Positions 48,961 through 62,762 of a stretch of 64,000 nucleotides of DNA are shown piece by piece. The notes below the pieces were generated by a model, which ran no database searches, had not been told where the DNA came from, and was given only the letters and a program-made list of their open reading frames with translations. The DNA lies in contig JASANG010002725.1 in NCBI GenBank assembly GCA_030248215.1, forward strand, positions 62,001-126,000. Direction: 5' to 3'. The translations under genes were made by a program, and so were the position numbers. Source of the DNA: Enoplolaimus lenunculus (Eukaryota; Nematoda; Enoplea; Enoplida; Thoracostomopsidae). The stretch's first letter is position 1; each line of letters starts with the position of its first letter.

Positions 48961-49441
48961 AGGGTGGCGCTGTATTTGTCTACCGGCGGCGCACCTCAAG
49001 AAACCTTCGTTTACAAAAACTGAGATGCTGTGCCATGAGTCAATACACAGGCGATGACGGACGACGTCGGACGGTGACCGAGAGCGCCAACTGTCATTAA
49101 AAGTAGGGTGGCGGTATATTTGTCGAGCGGTGGCGCACGTCAAGAAACCTTCGTTTACAAAAACTGAGATGCTGTGCCATGAGTCAATACACAGGCGATG
49201 ACGGACGACGTCGGACGGTGACCGAGAGCGCCAACTGTCATTAAAAGTAGGGTGGCGGTATATTTGTCGAGCGGTGGCGCACGTCAAGAAACCTTCGTTT
49301 ACAAAAACTGAGATGATGTGCCATGAGTCAATACACGCGCGTTACGGGCGATGACGGACGACGTCGGACGGTGACCGAGAGCGCCAACTGTCATCAAAAG
49401 TACAGCGCCAACCAACTGTTTCAAAAGTATAGTGCCACCCT
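48961..49441. mobile_element. Head-to-tail array of a MITE with AGGGTGGCGC ends
   Basis: Unit starts AGGGTGGCGSTATATTTGTC at 48961, 49105 and 49249 (period 144 bp), and the array closes with AGTATAGTGCCACCCT. Neighbouring units are almost identical. Same family as 17693-17857. Confidence 0.85.
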
Positions 49442-49559
49442 TAGACAAACATATTTAAAACAAGTTATCTTTGGAATCGTGCCAAAACATTTAAAACGTC
49501 TAATTTTGAAAAAACCATTTTATTGATGACAAAATAGTGTATTGACAAACGCTGAAAAC

Positions 49560-49790
49560 CAATTACATAATAGCTTTCAACAGAGATCGACCATATATCC
49601 GGTTCCGGTTTAATATCCGGCAAAAAATCGACACCCGTATCCGGTCCCAGGAATGAAAAATCTAAGCGAGAAATTAATCTTAAGTCCTTAAATACATATT
49701 TTTCACGGCGCAAATACTTTCGACAGTGCAGAAATGTATATCCTCCGATATCCGGTAAAATTAGTATAAGTTTCATTCCTGGTTTTCAAC
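49560..49790. mobile_element. Worn CCGG-family repeat
   Basis: Words TATCCGGTTCCGGTTTAATA and GATATCCGGTAAAATTAG in the spacing typical of the CCGG hAT-like family; ends not clear. Confidence 0.35.
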
Positions 49791-50576
49791 TGCACTATCT
49801 ATTCATTTCTGAGTTTCTCCGCTTCCATTTGCAGAAAAAAAATTTTTTTGACAGATTGTTCGAAACTCGTAAAGTGAGCAGACAGGTGTTCGGTTATAAC
49901 AATCTATTTACGTTAATTACTGGTTTGTAGTTTGCAGTCGTGTTATTGTGGTTGCGTGTACTAATTTTGAGATTTGTATATCAATGTTAAACCTATACTT
50001 GTTTATATGCTTGTCATATTTTTTGGTATTTTTAAGCTTATATCAGCGCCACTGACGTACATGCCAAGTAATAACATTCTAGCAAAGCTGACGATGGCGA
50101 GTTTGGGATTATTCCAGAAAATCTACTGTTTTCACAAACAGCATATTTCGCGACAAAACGGAGTTCTGAGATTTGTTACCTGAACCAAACAGTATTGATT
50201 TATATAGCAAGTTATTCAAAATTGTTATTGTCTAAAAATGTAAGATATTGCCAACCATTGTTGGACTCCGCTTTTTTACAGCAGAACCGAATCACCAATT
50301 TTTGCAGAATATGAGTCCGAACTCTTGTTACCACCGTTATACTGCAGACAAATTATAGTGAGAGCATGGTCTAAGACTTGCTAGCAGTGGCTAAGCATGC
50401 GTTGTAAAACCTTCATTAAGTACTTCGATTTATTTTGCTGTAAAGAAAGTTACTAATAAATGAGGTAGGTCTGCGTTGCTCTGGAGCGAATTGTACGTAT
50501 ATACTATTGAACTATTTGTATTGCATTCCACTGGAATGGGAAAATATCACATACTGTAAACTGCAGGATAAAACTA

Positions 50577-51225
50577 ATGCGGGGTTCACGTTATAACTGG
50601 GGCAGCCTGGAACTCGTTTTGTCCCTCTGACTATAGCTGGTAACATTTTGTCTGACCGTTTATCCGCTATCAGATTCAAAAAATTTGAATTGTCTGCTAA
50701 CCTGATGTGACATATAATGTTTGTACTGCAGTATCATATGATATTCCAAATATTGTCTGTGAGTATGATATGTTTGAAAATGTCTGCGAAGTTGTGGTAA
50801 ACTAGCTTGATTGTCCTGTAGAATGTCATATGATACTAAAATATTTGTACTTAGGAATATATTTTGGGAAAAATTCAGCGGGAAACAGAAATGTAGAAGC
50901 ATTCAACTTTCGAAATAATTTAATGCTGCTTTACCTGACTTTACTGTTTTATTAGCGGGCACAAATTCCATTGTCCTGCATAATATGGTATTTAGAAGAA
51001 TTTTGGAATATATGATATTCGCATAGATGTCCCGCAGTATCATATGACAAACGGCTATTTGTATACGATGATCGCTTGAGATCAGTGATTTGTAAGTCAA
51101 TGTCATGTGACATTCACATTTGGTCAACATAACCCCTATTCAGATCACAAAATTTTACGTTGACATCGAATTAACTTGGACAAAATGTGTTCCAAACTAC
51201 ACCAGTTATAACGTGAACACCGCAT
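50577..51225. mobile_element. Inverted-repeat DNA element of about 650 bp
   Basis: ATGCGGGGTTCACGTTATAA at the left matches, inverted, TTATAACGTGAACACCGCAT at the right, and the match continues about 50 bp (GGAACTCGTTTTGTCC against GGACAAAATGTGTTCC). Inside are several CATATGA/TCATATG palindromes. No transposase. Confidence 0.75.
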
Positions 51226-54200
51226 AAGGTGAAGTTGAACCACTGAGGAAACTTCAGAACAACGTTTGCTATAGCAGTATATATTCTGTTTGCGAGGCAT
51301 ATGTTAGTTTTTGCCCGATGTCAACATTAGAGTTATGCACCGGCCGGCCGAAGATATTGGCCGGGGCGGTCAGTAATTCTTTTATCGGATCATTAATTTA
51401 ATTTTTTTTAATTTGGATTTCTATTCTAATTTCATTATCTTTTAGAAAATATAGCGAAATCTTTCACCTGATCATACATAAATATTTTTGACAATAAAGG
51501 TAATTATCTAAACAGTCGGATTAGACGATTTGACATTTTCTCACCGTCCCATGAGGATTTTGAAAGTAAAAGGTTCATAGCTAAAATTCAACATAAAATG
51601 AAGTTTGCTTATGTTTAGGTTTTTTTGTTTAAGTTTCAGAATGAGTAAAAAGTTAATGCCGCAAAATGTAACAAATATTTAGGGTAAATGTAAATAGAGC
51701 CGCAGGCAAACTTTTGGTGTTGGTAAGCTGAACACGGTATATTTTACTAAATTTGCACTCTTGCTTATTGTTATGAGGCAGTGGAACTGCTCTCTGCGTA
51801 ACATGGGCTAAATTACCGGCCGATTGGTCAGACATGGCGTTGGCCGCAGGCTGGAAGTGGTAAATGAACAACACTAATCACAACATCTTTCCGCAAACGA
51901 CCAGTTGCTAACAATTTGGTTTCGCTTTTCGTGGATGAATTGAGAACTTTTATGGACGGCATAGGGTAGAGCCGGAGATCAAACTCTGACAGAAAATCAA
52001 TGTCCGGCTCCGATAGAATATTTGCCGGAGGTTCCGTCATTTTCAGTAGTGAAATTATGTATAATTTTTTAAAGTTATATGTTTCATACGTTTGGTTTTA
52101 AGTTTTGGTGCAATTTTGAGCAGAAAAATGCCAATATTTCGTAAAAAATAAGCTGAAAACCAAAAGATTTAACAACACCTTGTAGATATTTGCTAAACTG
52201 AGCAAATTAAAAATTATTTACACCATGACAGAGCAGGATATGTGCAATTGAAAAGCTACGTATTTATGTGTGTAATAATATCAGTGTGCAACCGGGAGTG
52301 AAATATACTACTGTGTAGTGCCCCGTATAAGAGACGGACACTGATATTTAATACTTCGTCTCACCAGAGGGTGCCCACCTGTTATTTGGTTACATACTGT
52401 TATTTATTTTGGCATTTATTTTTAATCGTTTCTGTACGCCAGATCCTACGTCTAAAAGCCTAATTCTCGCTTAAGCCTAAGATGGAACCGTGCCTAATCT
52501 TAAGCCTACGGGTTGAGCATTGCCAATTCCTAGACCTAATCTTGAGCCCCAGGATTGCGTAAACCTAAACCTAAAGCCAAAGTCTAAGCCAAAGGAATTG
52601 CTTGAAATGAATTCTTTTGAAGCACAAAACCTAAAATCCCACCACAAACAAGAGCTATATATAATTTTTTAGCTGGGACGGTGGGATTTTGGAACGGCAA
52701 TCAAGAATACATGGTCCGCATAACCCTGTTAGTTAAATAAAATAGTATTTATTTTAACAAATTTCTGTATAAAGTTTGGTTTCAGGCGTATCATTTAAAA
52801 AATTCCGTCCACACTCAGTTCGTTCATTTGTTATTAACTGCCTTTACCAGTCCGACACGCATTATTTGATGCGAATTTTTACTGCAGTAGGTAGTCTCTA
52901 CAGGTTTATATAGAGCAATTACATCAATATCCGTTTTCTGTTTCGGTTTTCGTAATATTTTGATCGCTATCCATTTCCGCAGTTATTTCTGTAGTTCAGG
53001 GATTAGATTTGCATTTTTATTGCAGGACGTGTCCGGACTAATGTGATCCGGTCCAGGGCCTAACAGTAGACCGCCACTTTTTGCTGTTCTGTCACATGAC
53101 CGTGTGTGTCGCAGGCAAACTGCAAAACGGGTTTTTACTACGCTCAAAATGCTATGCGGTGTTGCTATAGACTATTGTCAGTTAACCAGAAACACCAGAA
53201 GTTTTTACGAGGTATATACATACCACATAGACATTAGTTGATGAATTGGAAAAAGTGTTATTGTTCGTAGACGTTACACATTTAGTTGCGACGCGTAGGT
53301 AATTTCTGTCGTGCCATCCCATCGAGCCTATGCGGAGCAAAATACCCTGCGAAACAATAGCTATGCATAAAATCACTGCACGACATGACGGCCCTACCAA
53401 CTCAGGCCAATATATATATCAAAATTGTAACAGTGTAAGCGTATTCCTAAACCTATGCCTAAGCCTAAGCGTATTATGATAACGCCGATATACAGCCGAA
53501 AGCTGGAAGTCGCATGAAAAAAAACAGTCCGTCACTAATCTAGAAATATGCTAAAGCTTGAGCGCAGCCTTGAAAAGGCCTATGGTAGTTTTAGGGCCGT
53601 CCCGCTTTCTGGTGGGACTCTTTAGAATTTAGACTATAAGGCGTAAAGCTTAAACATATGCTTACATTTTTTGCAGCGCTTAGCATTAGCCTTAGGAGTA
53701 TGGCTTGATTTACAGTTACGGCCCTAAAAGTAACATTGGCTTTTAAAAAATATATAGGTTAACATATCCTGTTTTACGGTCTTTTCACTACCATTCATTT
53801 CCATTTTTTTGTTTCCGTTAATTCTTTGTCGCATGTTTGTTTTTAAAACCCAAACTAAGTTTAATTTAGGGTACGCCAGACAACAACTTGAACAATAGTC
53901 TTTGCTATAAAAATGACGCAGCGGTAGCGTATTTTGTGAAAATTAATGTGTAAAAAACGAAAATCATTACATTTAAAAAGTGTTTAAGCGAAACAAATTA
54001 ATTATTTTGTGCGAAATTTTGTATATTTTAGCACTGTCGCGCTATATATAGGTGTTTATAAAACGATTGTTTTACGAAATGCTTTGTTTTTTAAATTTCT
54101 TTGTGTTTTTGTTATACTCGTAAGATTTGTCTTAAAATGAGGCTGGTTGAAATCCGAAGGTTGCGTATCTGCACAATTTTCACAGCTTTCTAATGGTAGA

Positions 54201-54320
54201 AATCGGGCTGCTGTTGAGTTTAAAACTTACTCGTAGTGAGCGCTCTACACAATTTGACAGACCGAAATGATCGGTTCTATATAGTTTTACCAGTTTTGAC
54301 TCTTTTACGTCAAGTATTCC
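51226..54320. other. Gene-free stretch
   Basis: Holds a worn CCGG-family repeat (51960-52050), a left-end fragment of the Tc1/mariner-like MITE (52312-52415), and degenerate CCTAAG words at 52445-52580 and 53445-53475. No coding signal. Confidence 0.45.
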
Positions 54321-54324
54321 TCAA

Positions 54325-54370
54325 TATATATATATATATAGATAGATAGATAGATAGATAGATATATATG
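54325..54370. repeat. (TA)n(GATA)n microsatellite
   Basis: A TATATATA run followed by six to seven GATA units. Confidence 0.9.
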
Positions 54371-56470
54371 TAGAATTGTTCAAAAATTCCGGTGCAATAG
54401 AAATCGCTTACAGATCTCAGTACACCTTGTAGTACAACAGCGTTATTCTCCTATAATTGGCTTCTCGGAATTCTATACATTGCGCAAATTGTCTGAGGTC
54501 TTTCACTGCCTTTATATATGACACTACGACCTTGGCAGACTAAACATTTATCCGTCAACTAATACCAGTTACTACTTTTTTGAACCTTTTATTGATTGCT
54601 AAATCTGTTATTTTTACCTTGATGTCAGACAATTTACATTTATCATTAGACACACGGCTATTTACGAGGTTCTATTTCAAACACGATTCATGAGTCTGTC
54701 GAGCGATGCGGTACACTGAAAAAGCGTCACGATTACATGGGACAGAAGTAGAGAGACGGGTGTTTTTAACAAATATTTCCGGCCATCGTGACAGAAAGAT
54801 TCGTCCATAAAAAAATTCTGCATAAGCTAAACGTATTGCCAATCGGTACATCTACCTGCCCCCTCTACTATAACGATGCTTGGGGCTGTAGGGAGGTCTG
54901 GTTAAAACATGCTGGTATTGTTACTGAGTTTTTTAGAACACTCAGTTTTTATAGCTTACTTGTTCCTTTTTACTAGTGTTGTCCAAATTACATGGCTTAA
55001 TTTTTAAAACGACAGCTTTTGTGTTTTTATAATCACTTGTTTACTTTTGCGAAGTTTACTTATTTCCCACTTTAATACTTTGATCTCAAACGATAAAAAA
55101 TTTTAACCATAAACCTTCTTCAAATTTATTTAACATAATTGTAAGTCTCTGCGAAATCATATCGAGCTATAGAATCCCTATAACTAAGCTTAAACTAGAA
55201 ATTACTAAGCTACCAAATACAAAAAAATATACTTTTTTCTTTTTGGGCAAATAGAACAAATTTTCACCGCAGAGTCATTGCGGCGCTAGTTAGACGAGAT
55301 CCCACCGAAAATAAGAGGCTTCGACCAAAACAAGGCAAGAAATAATGCCGGTTGTCCGTCCATGCAGTTATCATAAGGCCTCATTTGGGCTCGTTGGTAG
55401 GCTACACTTATATATCTGAACACAACCAGAATGGACGTTATTTGATTTTAGAAGGGCGTGGTTGCGTTCTGTAAAAAATTTCAGAGGAAAGTATTTACTG
55501 TTACAATCTTGAACAGTATATCTAAAAACCTTTTATAAACATCGCATAAGTGGATTTTTTTAACCCTGTCAGTCTGGTTACATCATTGACAACCGGTGCT
55601 GGCAAAAATACTGCGGACAGACGGTATTATTTATTTTACCGAATCAGAACAGCTCTAATTTTTTTGTTGAAATGGTTTCAATTTTGAATTTTAAACAAAT
55701 AAACGTAAAAGTGTAAATAATAGAAATATTGCTTCTAAAAATTTATACACAGCTAATTTTTTTGAATTTTTGATATACTTATATGTGTGTCAGTGGCTTT
55801 GTGTTGTTTCATTTGAATAGGCAAAAGCGGCACTGACCATTTGGCTTGTGAACAGTGTAGTTTTATTGAGGTATTTAATCAATTTAATTTTGTAGGGATT
55901 AAAGCATCACCAAGCTAAATTTAACCCTTTTTTGCAAGAACTTTATTCTATTTCATCTCAAATTTATTTTCAAGAAACGATTTGAACCACAGTTTGCATT
56001 GAGTTGCTCACCCCGCTAATTCTATGCGGGAAAACACTAAAAGAGAATTCATTGGCTAGATAGTGCGAAAATTACAAATCGTTGCACAAATTAGCTATAC
56101 GAATTTTGACCAATAACAAGGTCTTAACAGTAGTATAAGTATATTTTTAAGTCTACGCCTAAGTGCTAGAATGACCTCATACCTACACAAAAGCCTAAGC
56201 AAAAAAAATTCGTCTAAAACTTAAACTTACTCTATTGCAGTCCCACAGAAAAACGTTCTGCTCATGATCTTTACAAGGCTGGAATTTTGAAGTTCTCTCT
56301 GCCGCGTGGAAAAATCCAAGTGCTACTCACCTAGAGATTATAGCAATAATTTGGAGCTGATATATTTTGACACGAAAACGTTGAAATAAATTAACAATGT
56401 CTCAATGATCATGGCGTGTGAAACGGAGCGATTCTATGTTAAGCAGCACCATATAGGGCCCATCACTAAA
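54371..56470. other. Gene-free stretch
   Basis: No coding signal. A (CCTAAG)-family remnant lies at about 56140-56280 (AAGTCTACGCCTAAGTGC, then CCCACAGAAAAACGTTCTGC). Confidence 0.45.
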
Positions 56471-56477
56471 ATATACC

Positions 56478-56553
56478 TGCGGATGCCGTGGGGCTGAAAC
56501 CTCACGGCTTGAGGATTGCCAGACTCATGCTCTACCCCCTGAGCTACGCAGCC
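56478..56553 (-). pseudogene. tRNA-derived sequence (tRNA pseudogene or SINE head)
   Basis: Minus strand: GGCTGCGTAGCTCAGGGGGT then AGAGCATGAG, a good D arm and A box. It ends GTGAGGTTTCAGCCCCAC, a T-arm-like hairpin with a changed loop. The acceptor ends (GGCTGCG and CGGCATCC) do not pair well, and the anticodon arm is imperfect, so a working tRNA is unlikely. Confidence 0.6.
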
Positions 56554-58660
56554 ATGCAAACTTTTCGGTACAATTGCTTATATACAGCAGTTTAGGTAGT
56601 GCGCCGCAAAACCGTATGAGCTCTGCTGGACAGCGTCTTTCACACTTTTCAACCGATCCCGCCAATTCTCGTCGCTCCAGAAATTTCCCGTGGAATATAC
56701 TCTCTAAAAACTTATACTAAATTTATAGCTTAATTAAACTTGAATATAAGTTTAAGTAAAACTTAACTGGCTGGACGGACTAACTAAAGTAGAATTGTAA
56801 AGTTAACATAGACTAATGTGTTTTTAAGTTTTACATCACTTTAAGTAAACTTATTTTAGGTTAAGTAACGAGTGCAGCCCAGAAATTATGTGTATATAAG
56901 AGTTCATTAAGTTTAGGTTAAAATGAAAATATGTACGATTTTAAATGAGTTTAAGTTTAGTTATGTTTATCTAAAAGTTAGTTGTTTAATACTGCTAAAT
57001 TAGCTTGACCTTAAATCCAGTTAGTTTAAGCTTTTAGAGCCGGCTGGCAGCCGACGATACGTTTGACGGGCCATTCGGTAATTGGCCGGCTTCTGGCAAA
57101 TATACAAATAAAAATAACAAACATTTCATTTCTAAACCCCCCTGTATGTAGAAGGCGCATTTGAAGGGCAACCTTAATAAGGCGTGAAAATTTATAAGTT
57201 CGCACTTAAAAGTTGCAAGGGGGTGGGAAAAAAAAAACAGCACAAAACAAAAAAAAAAAAAACAACCGCCAAAAAAAACAAGAGTCTGATATGGAAATAC
57301 ACCACTCTCAAAGAACCGCTGGCCATGGTACAGCTTTATGTCAGCGAAGTTTACCTGGGTTGCACATTTTTACTAAGGGGTCCACGGGCACATTTTTATA
57401 AAGTTTCTCTATAGAAAGTTGCTTCGTGTCGAATAATTATTATGGGGGAATGGCAAAATTTTTCGGGACACTACTGAAGTTGTATCTGAGAATCTGTAGT
57501 GTTTATGTTTTGAGTATTATTAACTGTTTACGCTGATGCCAAATGAAAAATAACTCAACATTTGCTGTTTTAATATGAATCGTTGACATTTTCTTAATAT
57601 TTATTCCCAGCTTTGCCTCTGGCTGTGAGTTTTTAGTCGTTCTGTCTGGCAATCTCTAAACTGAATACGTACATATACACTTTTGTATATATAAATCATT
57701 GAGGTATGATATATATACAGAAGCATAAAAATGCCCCTAAATGTTTTAGTTTTTTGACATTCAGCCTTTTAAAGGCACGATTTTACAGCCAAAAATATAT
57801 TTATCACGCAAGAGTGGGCACTAACGCAACCAGAGGGGGCGGGAAGGCATACGCCTTTTATGTCAGAAAATGTTTTGTGAGAGTAAGGTCCATACCTGAT
57901 AATTTTCCCCCTCAAAAAAATTGGCACATGTTTAGCATATAGTAAAAAAATGCGTTTAATAACTTTTACTAGCCCGCGCTCTCGTCAGGAACTTCTGGAT
58001 CTGCCGATGAGCAGGGGCGCAGCCATAAGATCATTATGCGGTGGTGTTGGAGCCCCAAAGATTTTGTAAACATTTACTGCAGTTATAACTTTTATTTTGT
58101 TTCAAAACAGATATTTATTTACACCCAAACGATACATAATGCAATCCAATTATTGCGGTTACCCCAAACACCAAAATCCTAGCTCCGAGCAGCCCAAAAC
58201 AACCTCCTTAGCGACCGCAGCAATATGTCTTTATTGAAAGTTTTGGGGTCAATAAGACAGTAACACACCAACAAACCCTGAGACAGACAAACTGCCCAAG
58301 GCAGGGGGAGGGGGAACAGAAGAAATTTCTGTGCTTATAATCAACAAAAAACTTTTATTAATGATTTCGATCTCACAAAAGTCTTTTATGGTGTCGTATA
58401 AACCGGCCGCAACCTGGTAAGTTTGTCTTTGTATAGTTCACTCCGTAGGGGTTAACATGAAATTAGGCTGGCTTCCGTGGGCCGTGTTCGAATATCGTGC
58501 ATTTTGAGTAACAGTTCGGTACGATTGAGGTACGGTTGCGAACCGTGCCTCAAGGTTGCCCAACTGTTATACTACTAAACGGTCTTGAAAAAGCAGTTAA
58601 CAACTAGCATCAACGTTCTCTGGGGTTATAGAGGTACAAGACATATCATCAACTGGAGAT
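56554..58660. other. Gene-free stretch
   Basis: AT-rich, with poly-A runs near 57225-57280. No coding signal. Confidence 0.4.
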
Positions 58661-58669
58661 ATATGCTAT

Positions 58670-58945
58670 CATCAGCACCAACGTCATCAGCAACAGCATC
58701 ATCCAGCAACAACGTCATCAGCAACAGCATCATCCAGCAACGACGTCATCAGCAACAGCATCATCCAGCAACAGCATCATCAGCAACAGCATCATCCAGC
58801 AACATCATTATCCAGCAACAGCATCATTAGCAACAACACCATCAGCAACAACATCATCAGCAACAACACCATCAGCAACAACATCATCAGCAACATCATC
58901 AGCAACAGGAGTATCGAGCGACATCATCAGCAACAACATCATGAG
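58670..58945. repeat. CATCATCAGCAACA minisatellite
   Basis: Nested 3-, 12- and 15-bp periodicity on ATCATCAGCAACA and ATCATCCAGCAAC. It makes a low-complexity open frame that I do not call a gene. Confidence 0.9.
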
Positions 58946-61900
58946 CAAGCATGCCCTGTCTTGTATTGCGTTAATATAGCACTCAATAAAATTGCAATTT
59001 CGGATAAATCTATACGTTTTTTCAAAATTTTATAGAATATTATTTCATCTCAATTTAAGCCTCGTTTTAGGTGAATTCTGAGTATTTGGCTATGGTATTT
59101 GTTACAAATTCAAATAGTTTACAATCTGCTTTGGTCTAGTATTGAAAATTCAAACTTTTGTTTGGAGTGTTGAATATCGTTGACCCAGGGCGTAAACGGA
59201 GAGCGAGACAGAAGATATATCTCTGTCCGAAATCTATGGAGAGCTGAAAAAAACAATTTTACAGGTTTTAGAATAAACATCTGGATGTCAAGGTCTAAAA
59301 AATCAAATACTACCCTCTCAAACTCAAATCACGGCTACGCCCCATCACTGACCGTTCAAAATAGGTACGACCTCTGTATTACGATAATCACTCAACAAAA
59401 CGCAGTTTTTTTTCGGCGTAAATCTGCACAACTTTTCGTACGAAAATATTTGTTATTCTGTATACAATTTATACATAAACTGCAGTTGCAACTCACAGTT
59501 TACGTTTATTTTTGTCGGCCGAGTAATTACATTGGGTTACTGCGTTTATAAATTCAAACAGTTCTTTTTTGCTTTATCCTAGGTTGCTTTTACAATTTAG
59601 CAATATTGTGTTTTTTCACTATTAACTCGTCTGTAGCACGCTCACTACTCAACATTCAGGGGAGAGGGCAAAAATTTAGGGACAGTTAGTGATTTCTAAA
59701 AGCAGCTATTATACATTTCCCCCCACGTTTAGGATTTAGGCTTAGACTCACGGCTACGTTTTGCTAAAAGCTCAGACAAATGTTTCAGCTTTAGGTAAGC
59801 CATTTTTGCTAAATTTAAGACGGAATCTAAGGCTGCGTTAGAGTATAGTGTTGAAAATCCCATGAGTTCTTACAAATGAGCTACGATTTACTGAAGGGCC
59901 ACTTTCTATGAGGGTCTGTAGATTGTCTGGCTACGGGTTCTTGCCGGCCATACTAAAACATGCGTTGTCTCTCTTAGATCCGTTAACCAGACATTTAAAC
60001 TAATTTTTTGCAGCATAAATCTGTACGATTGTGTTTTCGAATATACACTTTTTTACCCATATGATTTCACAACCATATATGATACAGTCCATTTATTTTA
60101 CGACTGTGCTCATTATCAAGCAACAGAATTTTAGGTACAACGCCATTATTTGAAATAGTTTGCACAAAATTTATCAAATTCTCAAAAAGACATGGCTAAT
60201 AGCTGGTCTGAATAATCATCGGTTTGCGGTGATTATATAACGGCAAGAAAATGAGGACATAAAGACTGGTTTACATGCGGCCAAAATTTTACGAATTTAA
60301 CACATTAGAAATGTCGTAAAATATATAACATGTGAGGTTCGAAATTTAAACAAAATTACCAAAATAAACGCAAAAATCGTTTGAATGCTTTATGATATCG
60401 ATGTCGGAGTCGTAATTTTTAGTGAGGCTAGAGAAGGGCCCTAGGAATAATTTCAATTATTTTTGGGTTTAGTAAAGTAATCGGGCTTTTTGGATATTTG
60501 CCGTTAATAGGCAGATTTTTAAATTTGTTGCGTATTTGATATTCTCATGACCTCCCCTGACTATTCCAATCTCAAAGGTAAATTTTTGAATACTTACATT
60601 TTTTGATGCCCCAGGTAATCAAAAAGTTGTTTGTTAACTTAGTTCGACAATTTATAACAATTCGACGTATATATTTTGTTAAGCTAAATCAATCAGTGTT
60701 AATTATACCTCCCTGTGATATTTAGATCATAAGTTGTAATTACATAACTGATTTGGTTGGTCCCAAAAGACACTGGTGTTGGGATCGCAATGCCTGAATT
60801 TTGGGTTCAGCTCCGTTTTGTTTCGAAAAATGTAAAAATAAACAAAATTAATTTGAACTCAATCAACTTTAATTTTTAAATACTTCAGACTTCCTTATTT
60901 ATAATCAAGTTAACGTTGAGTTCTGCGACAATTCACGTTTGACTTTCGGCAAGTAAGATACGCTTATTATGCATAATTTGCCACAATTTCACAGATATTT
61001 ACGTTTCTATTGTTAACTCGGTGTAAACGTCAACCAGTGACCGTATACTAGTGGTATGCAAGATATTTATTCTTTAATTTACGTCAGAAAAATAGTGAAA
61101 AATAGTCACCTTTAGTAACTTTTACAGACTTTAGAGTCAACTCAATCTTCGCTTGTTAGATTTCTTGCTGAATTAAGGCTTTGGCGGCGGCCCGAGTGGA
61201 ATAATTTTTATGTTACCATCATTTAAAGTACTTTCGGTTCAGCAAAAATGGTCATTATTTTATAGTGGCCCGAAAGCACGAGCCCCTGCCTGCTGTGTTG
61301 TGGGTAATTCGATAACGGCTGCTAGTGGTCAAATCGTACGTGATTGCTCATCATGATCTCTGGCAAAAATACCGTCGATGACGTTGTACCTTCCCAAAAT
61401 GAAATGCTGGTTACACTCCTTGTTTACATACAGCAACTTTTTCAATACCTTAATAATTTGAATGAAATTTTTTGCTGTATCTTTCCGGTATTCGATTGAC
61501 GCTGTTTAAACTGCATTCCGTAGAGTACATCGTAGTAGGGTCTTAAGTCGTAAACCGAACCACCCGTTCGTTTAATATTAAGGAAGGGGCATTTTGTGTG
61601 CCCTATATGAAAAGATTAGGTTACCGTTTATCATAGACCGTATACTGCCAGGGTTTGGCTAAGTATAACCCACCTTTGGTATAATTTGACGACACGCAAG
61701 AAAGCGCACTAATATAAGCGGTAGAATTACCTACTGAATTGTTGCGTCAAAGAAATTTTGTCGTTCACTACGATCGGTCACAGAAAAACTTTGTAATGAG
61801 ATGATACCCACACCGAAATACAATTATGGTTAAATCTCTGACTGTTAAGCGGTATATATATATGTATGTATATAATGTCAACATAAAGACTGGCTCTAAA

Positions 61901-62110
61901 ATCATTTGCAGATCGGTTCACTAAAGTATGCGCCAACCGCTGTCGGGCAAAGGACAAACAAGCAGCCATAAACTCTGGTATTTTAAAGTTTTGTTTTTAG
62001 ACCATACGTGGTTTTAAGTAAAGTAGGTTTAATGGTTGTTGGGCGTTTTTTTGTGTTGTAATTGATCCATAGGTTTCGGCAACTATTATAGTAGTTTTAA
62101 GTTAAACAGT
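58946..62110. other. Gene-free stretch
   Basis: Only chance frames. No repeat family recognised beyond isolated words. Confidence 0.4.
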
Positions 62111-62114
62111 TCGG

Positions 62115-62270
62115 CCAATGTAAAAAACAGGGGCGGTACAGTATTATAAGCATATTCCTAAGCCTAAGCCTAAGCCTAAGCCAAGCAAAAAATAGGCTAA
62201 AGCTTAGGCTTATGCTATTGTAGTCTCACAGAAAAACGTTCCGCCCCTGATCTTTTCATGGGCCCAAAGT
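62115..62270. mobile_element. MITE with internal (CCTAAG)n, copy 2
   Basis: GGCCAATGTAAAAAACAGGG at the left and CCGCCCCTGATCTTTTCATG at the right, with four CCTAAG units inside. Aligns with 18312-18545. Confidence 0.7.
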
Positions 62271-62762
62271 TTGAGCAGTTTTTAAACGTAGTTTTATGTT
62301 TGCACAACAGTGTAGTTTCATTTTAGAATACTGCTGTTTGAGCAAAGTTTCATACAGCGGATGTGAAGTCTCTTAACTGAAAAAATACAAATGTCAGAAA
62401 AAATATAAAGACACTTTGAAATTATATTTCGGAAGCAGAACGATTAAACTTTCGCAAATATTTGAATTTCAATTCTTTCAACATCGTACGCTTCGCTAGT
62501 TGAAAAGGTTAAGTTGAATATTTGAACTGTTCGAATAAAGACATGTTCTTTTTATAATTACAATTTTGAATGGGTTGTAGCCCAAGGCAAACATATAAAA
62601 TAAAACCTAGAAATATCCATTTTCTGGCTGGCATTTTCTTTTAAAAGCCGATGACTGCACTAACACTTTTTCTCTATACCTTGACAAATAAGTAATTTTA
62701 CCGCTTTATAAAGTGAAACCTGAAACAACAAAAGACTAAAGAAAATTATATAGTTGCTAAAA

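Noticed and set aside
48958-49287. 109-aa repetitive minus-strand frame
   Set aside because: Direct translation of the tandem MITE array.
58585-58830. 81-aa Ser/Ile/Gln-rich frame
   Set aside because: Low-complexity CATCAGCAA minisatellite; no splice or homology support.
59180-59551. 123-aa plus-strand frame
   Set aside because: Composition and lack of recognisable motifs, splice partners or homologous repeats suggest a chance frame.
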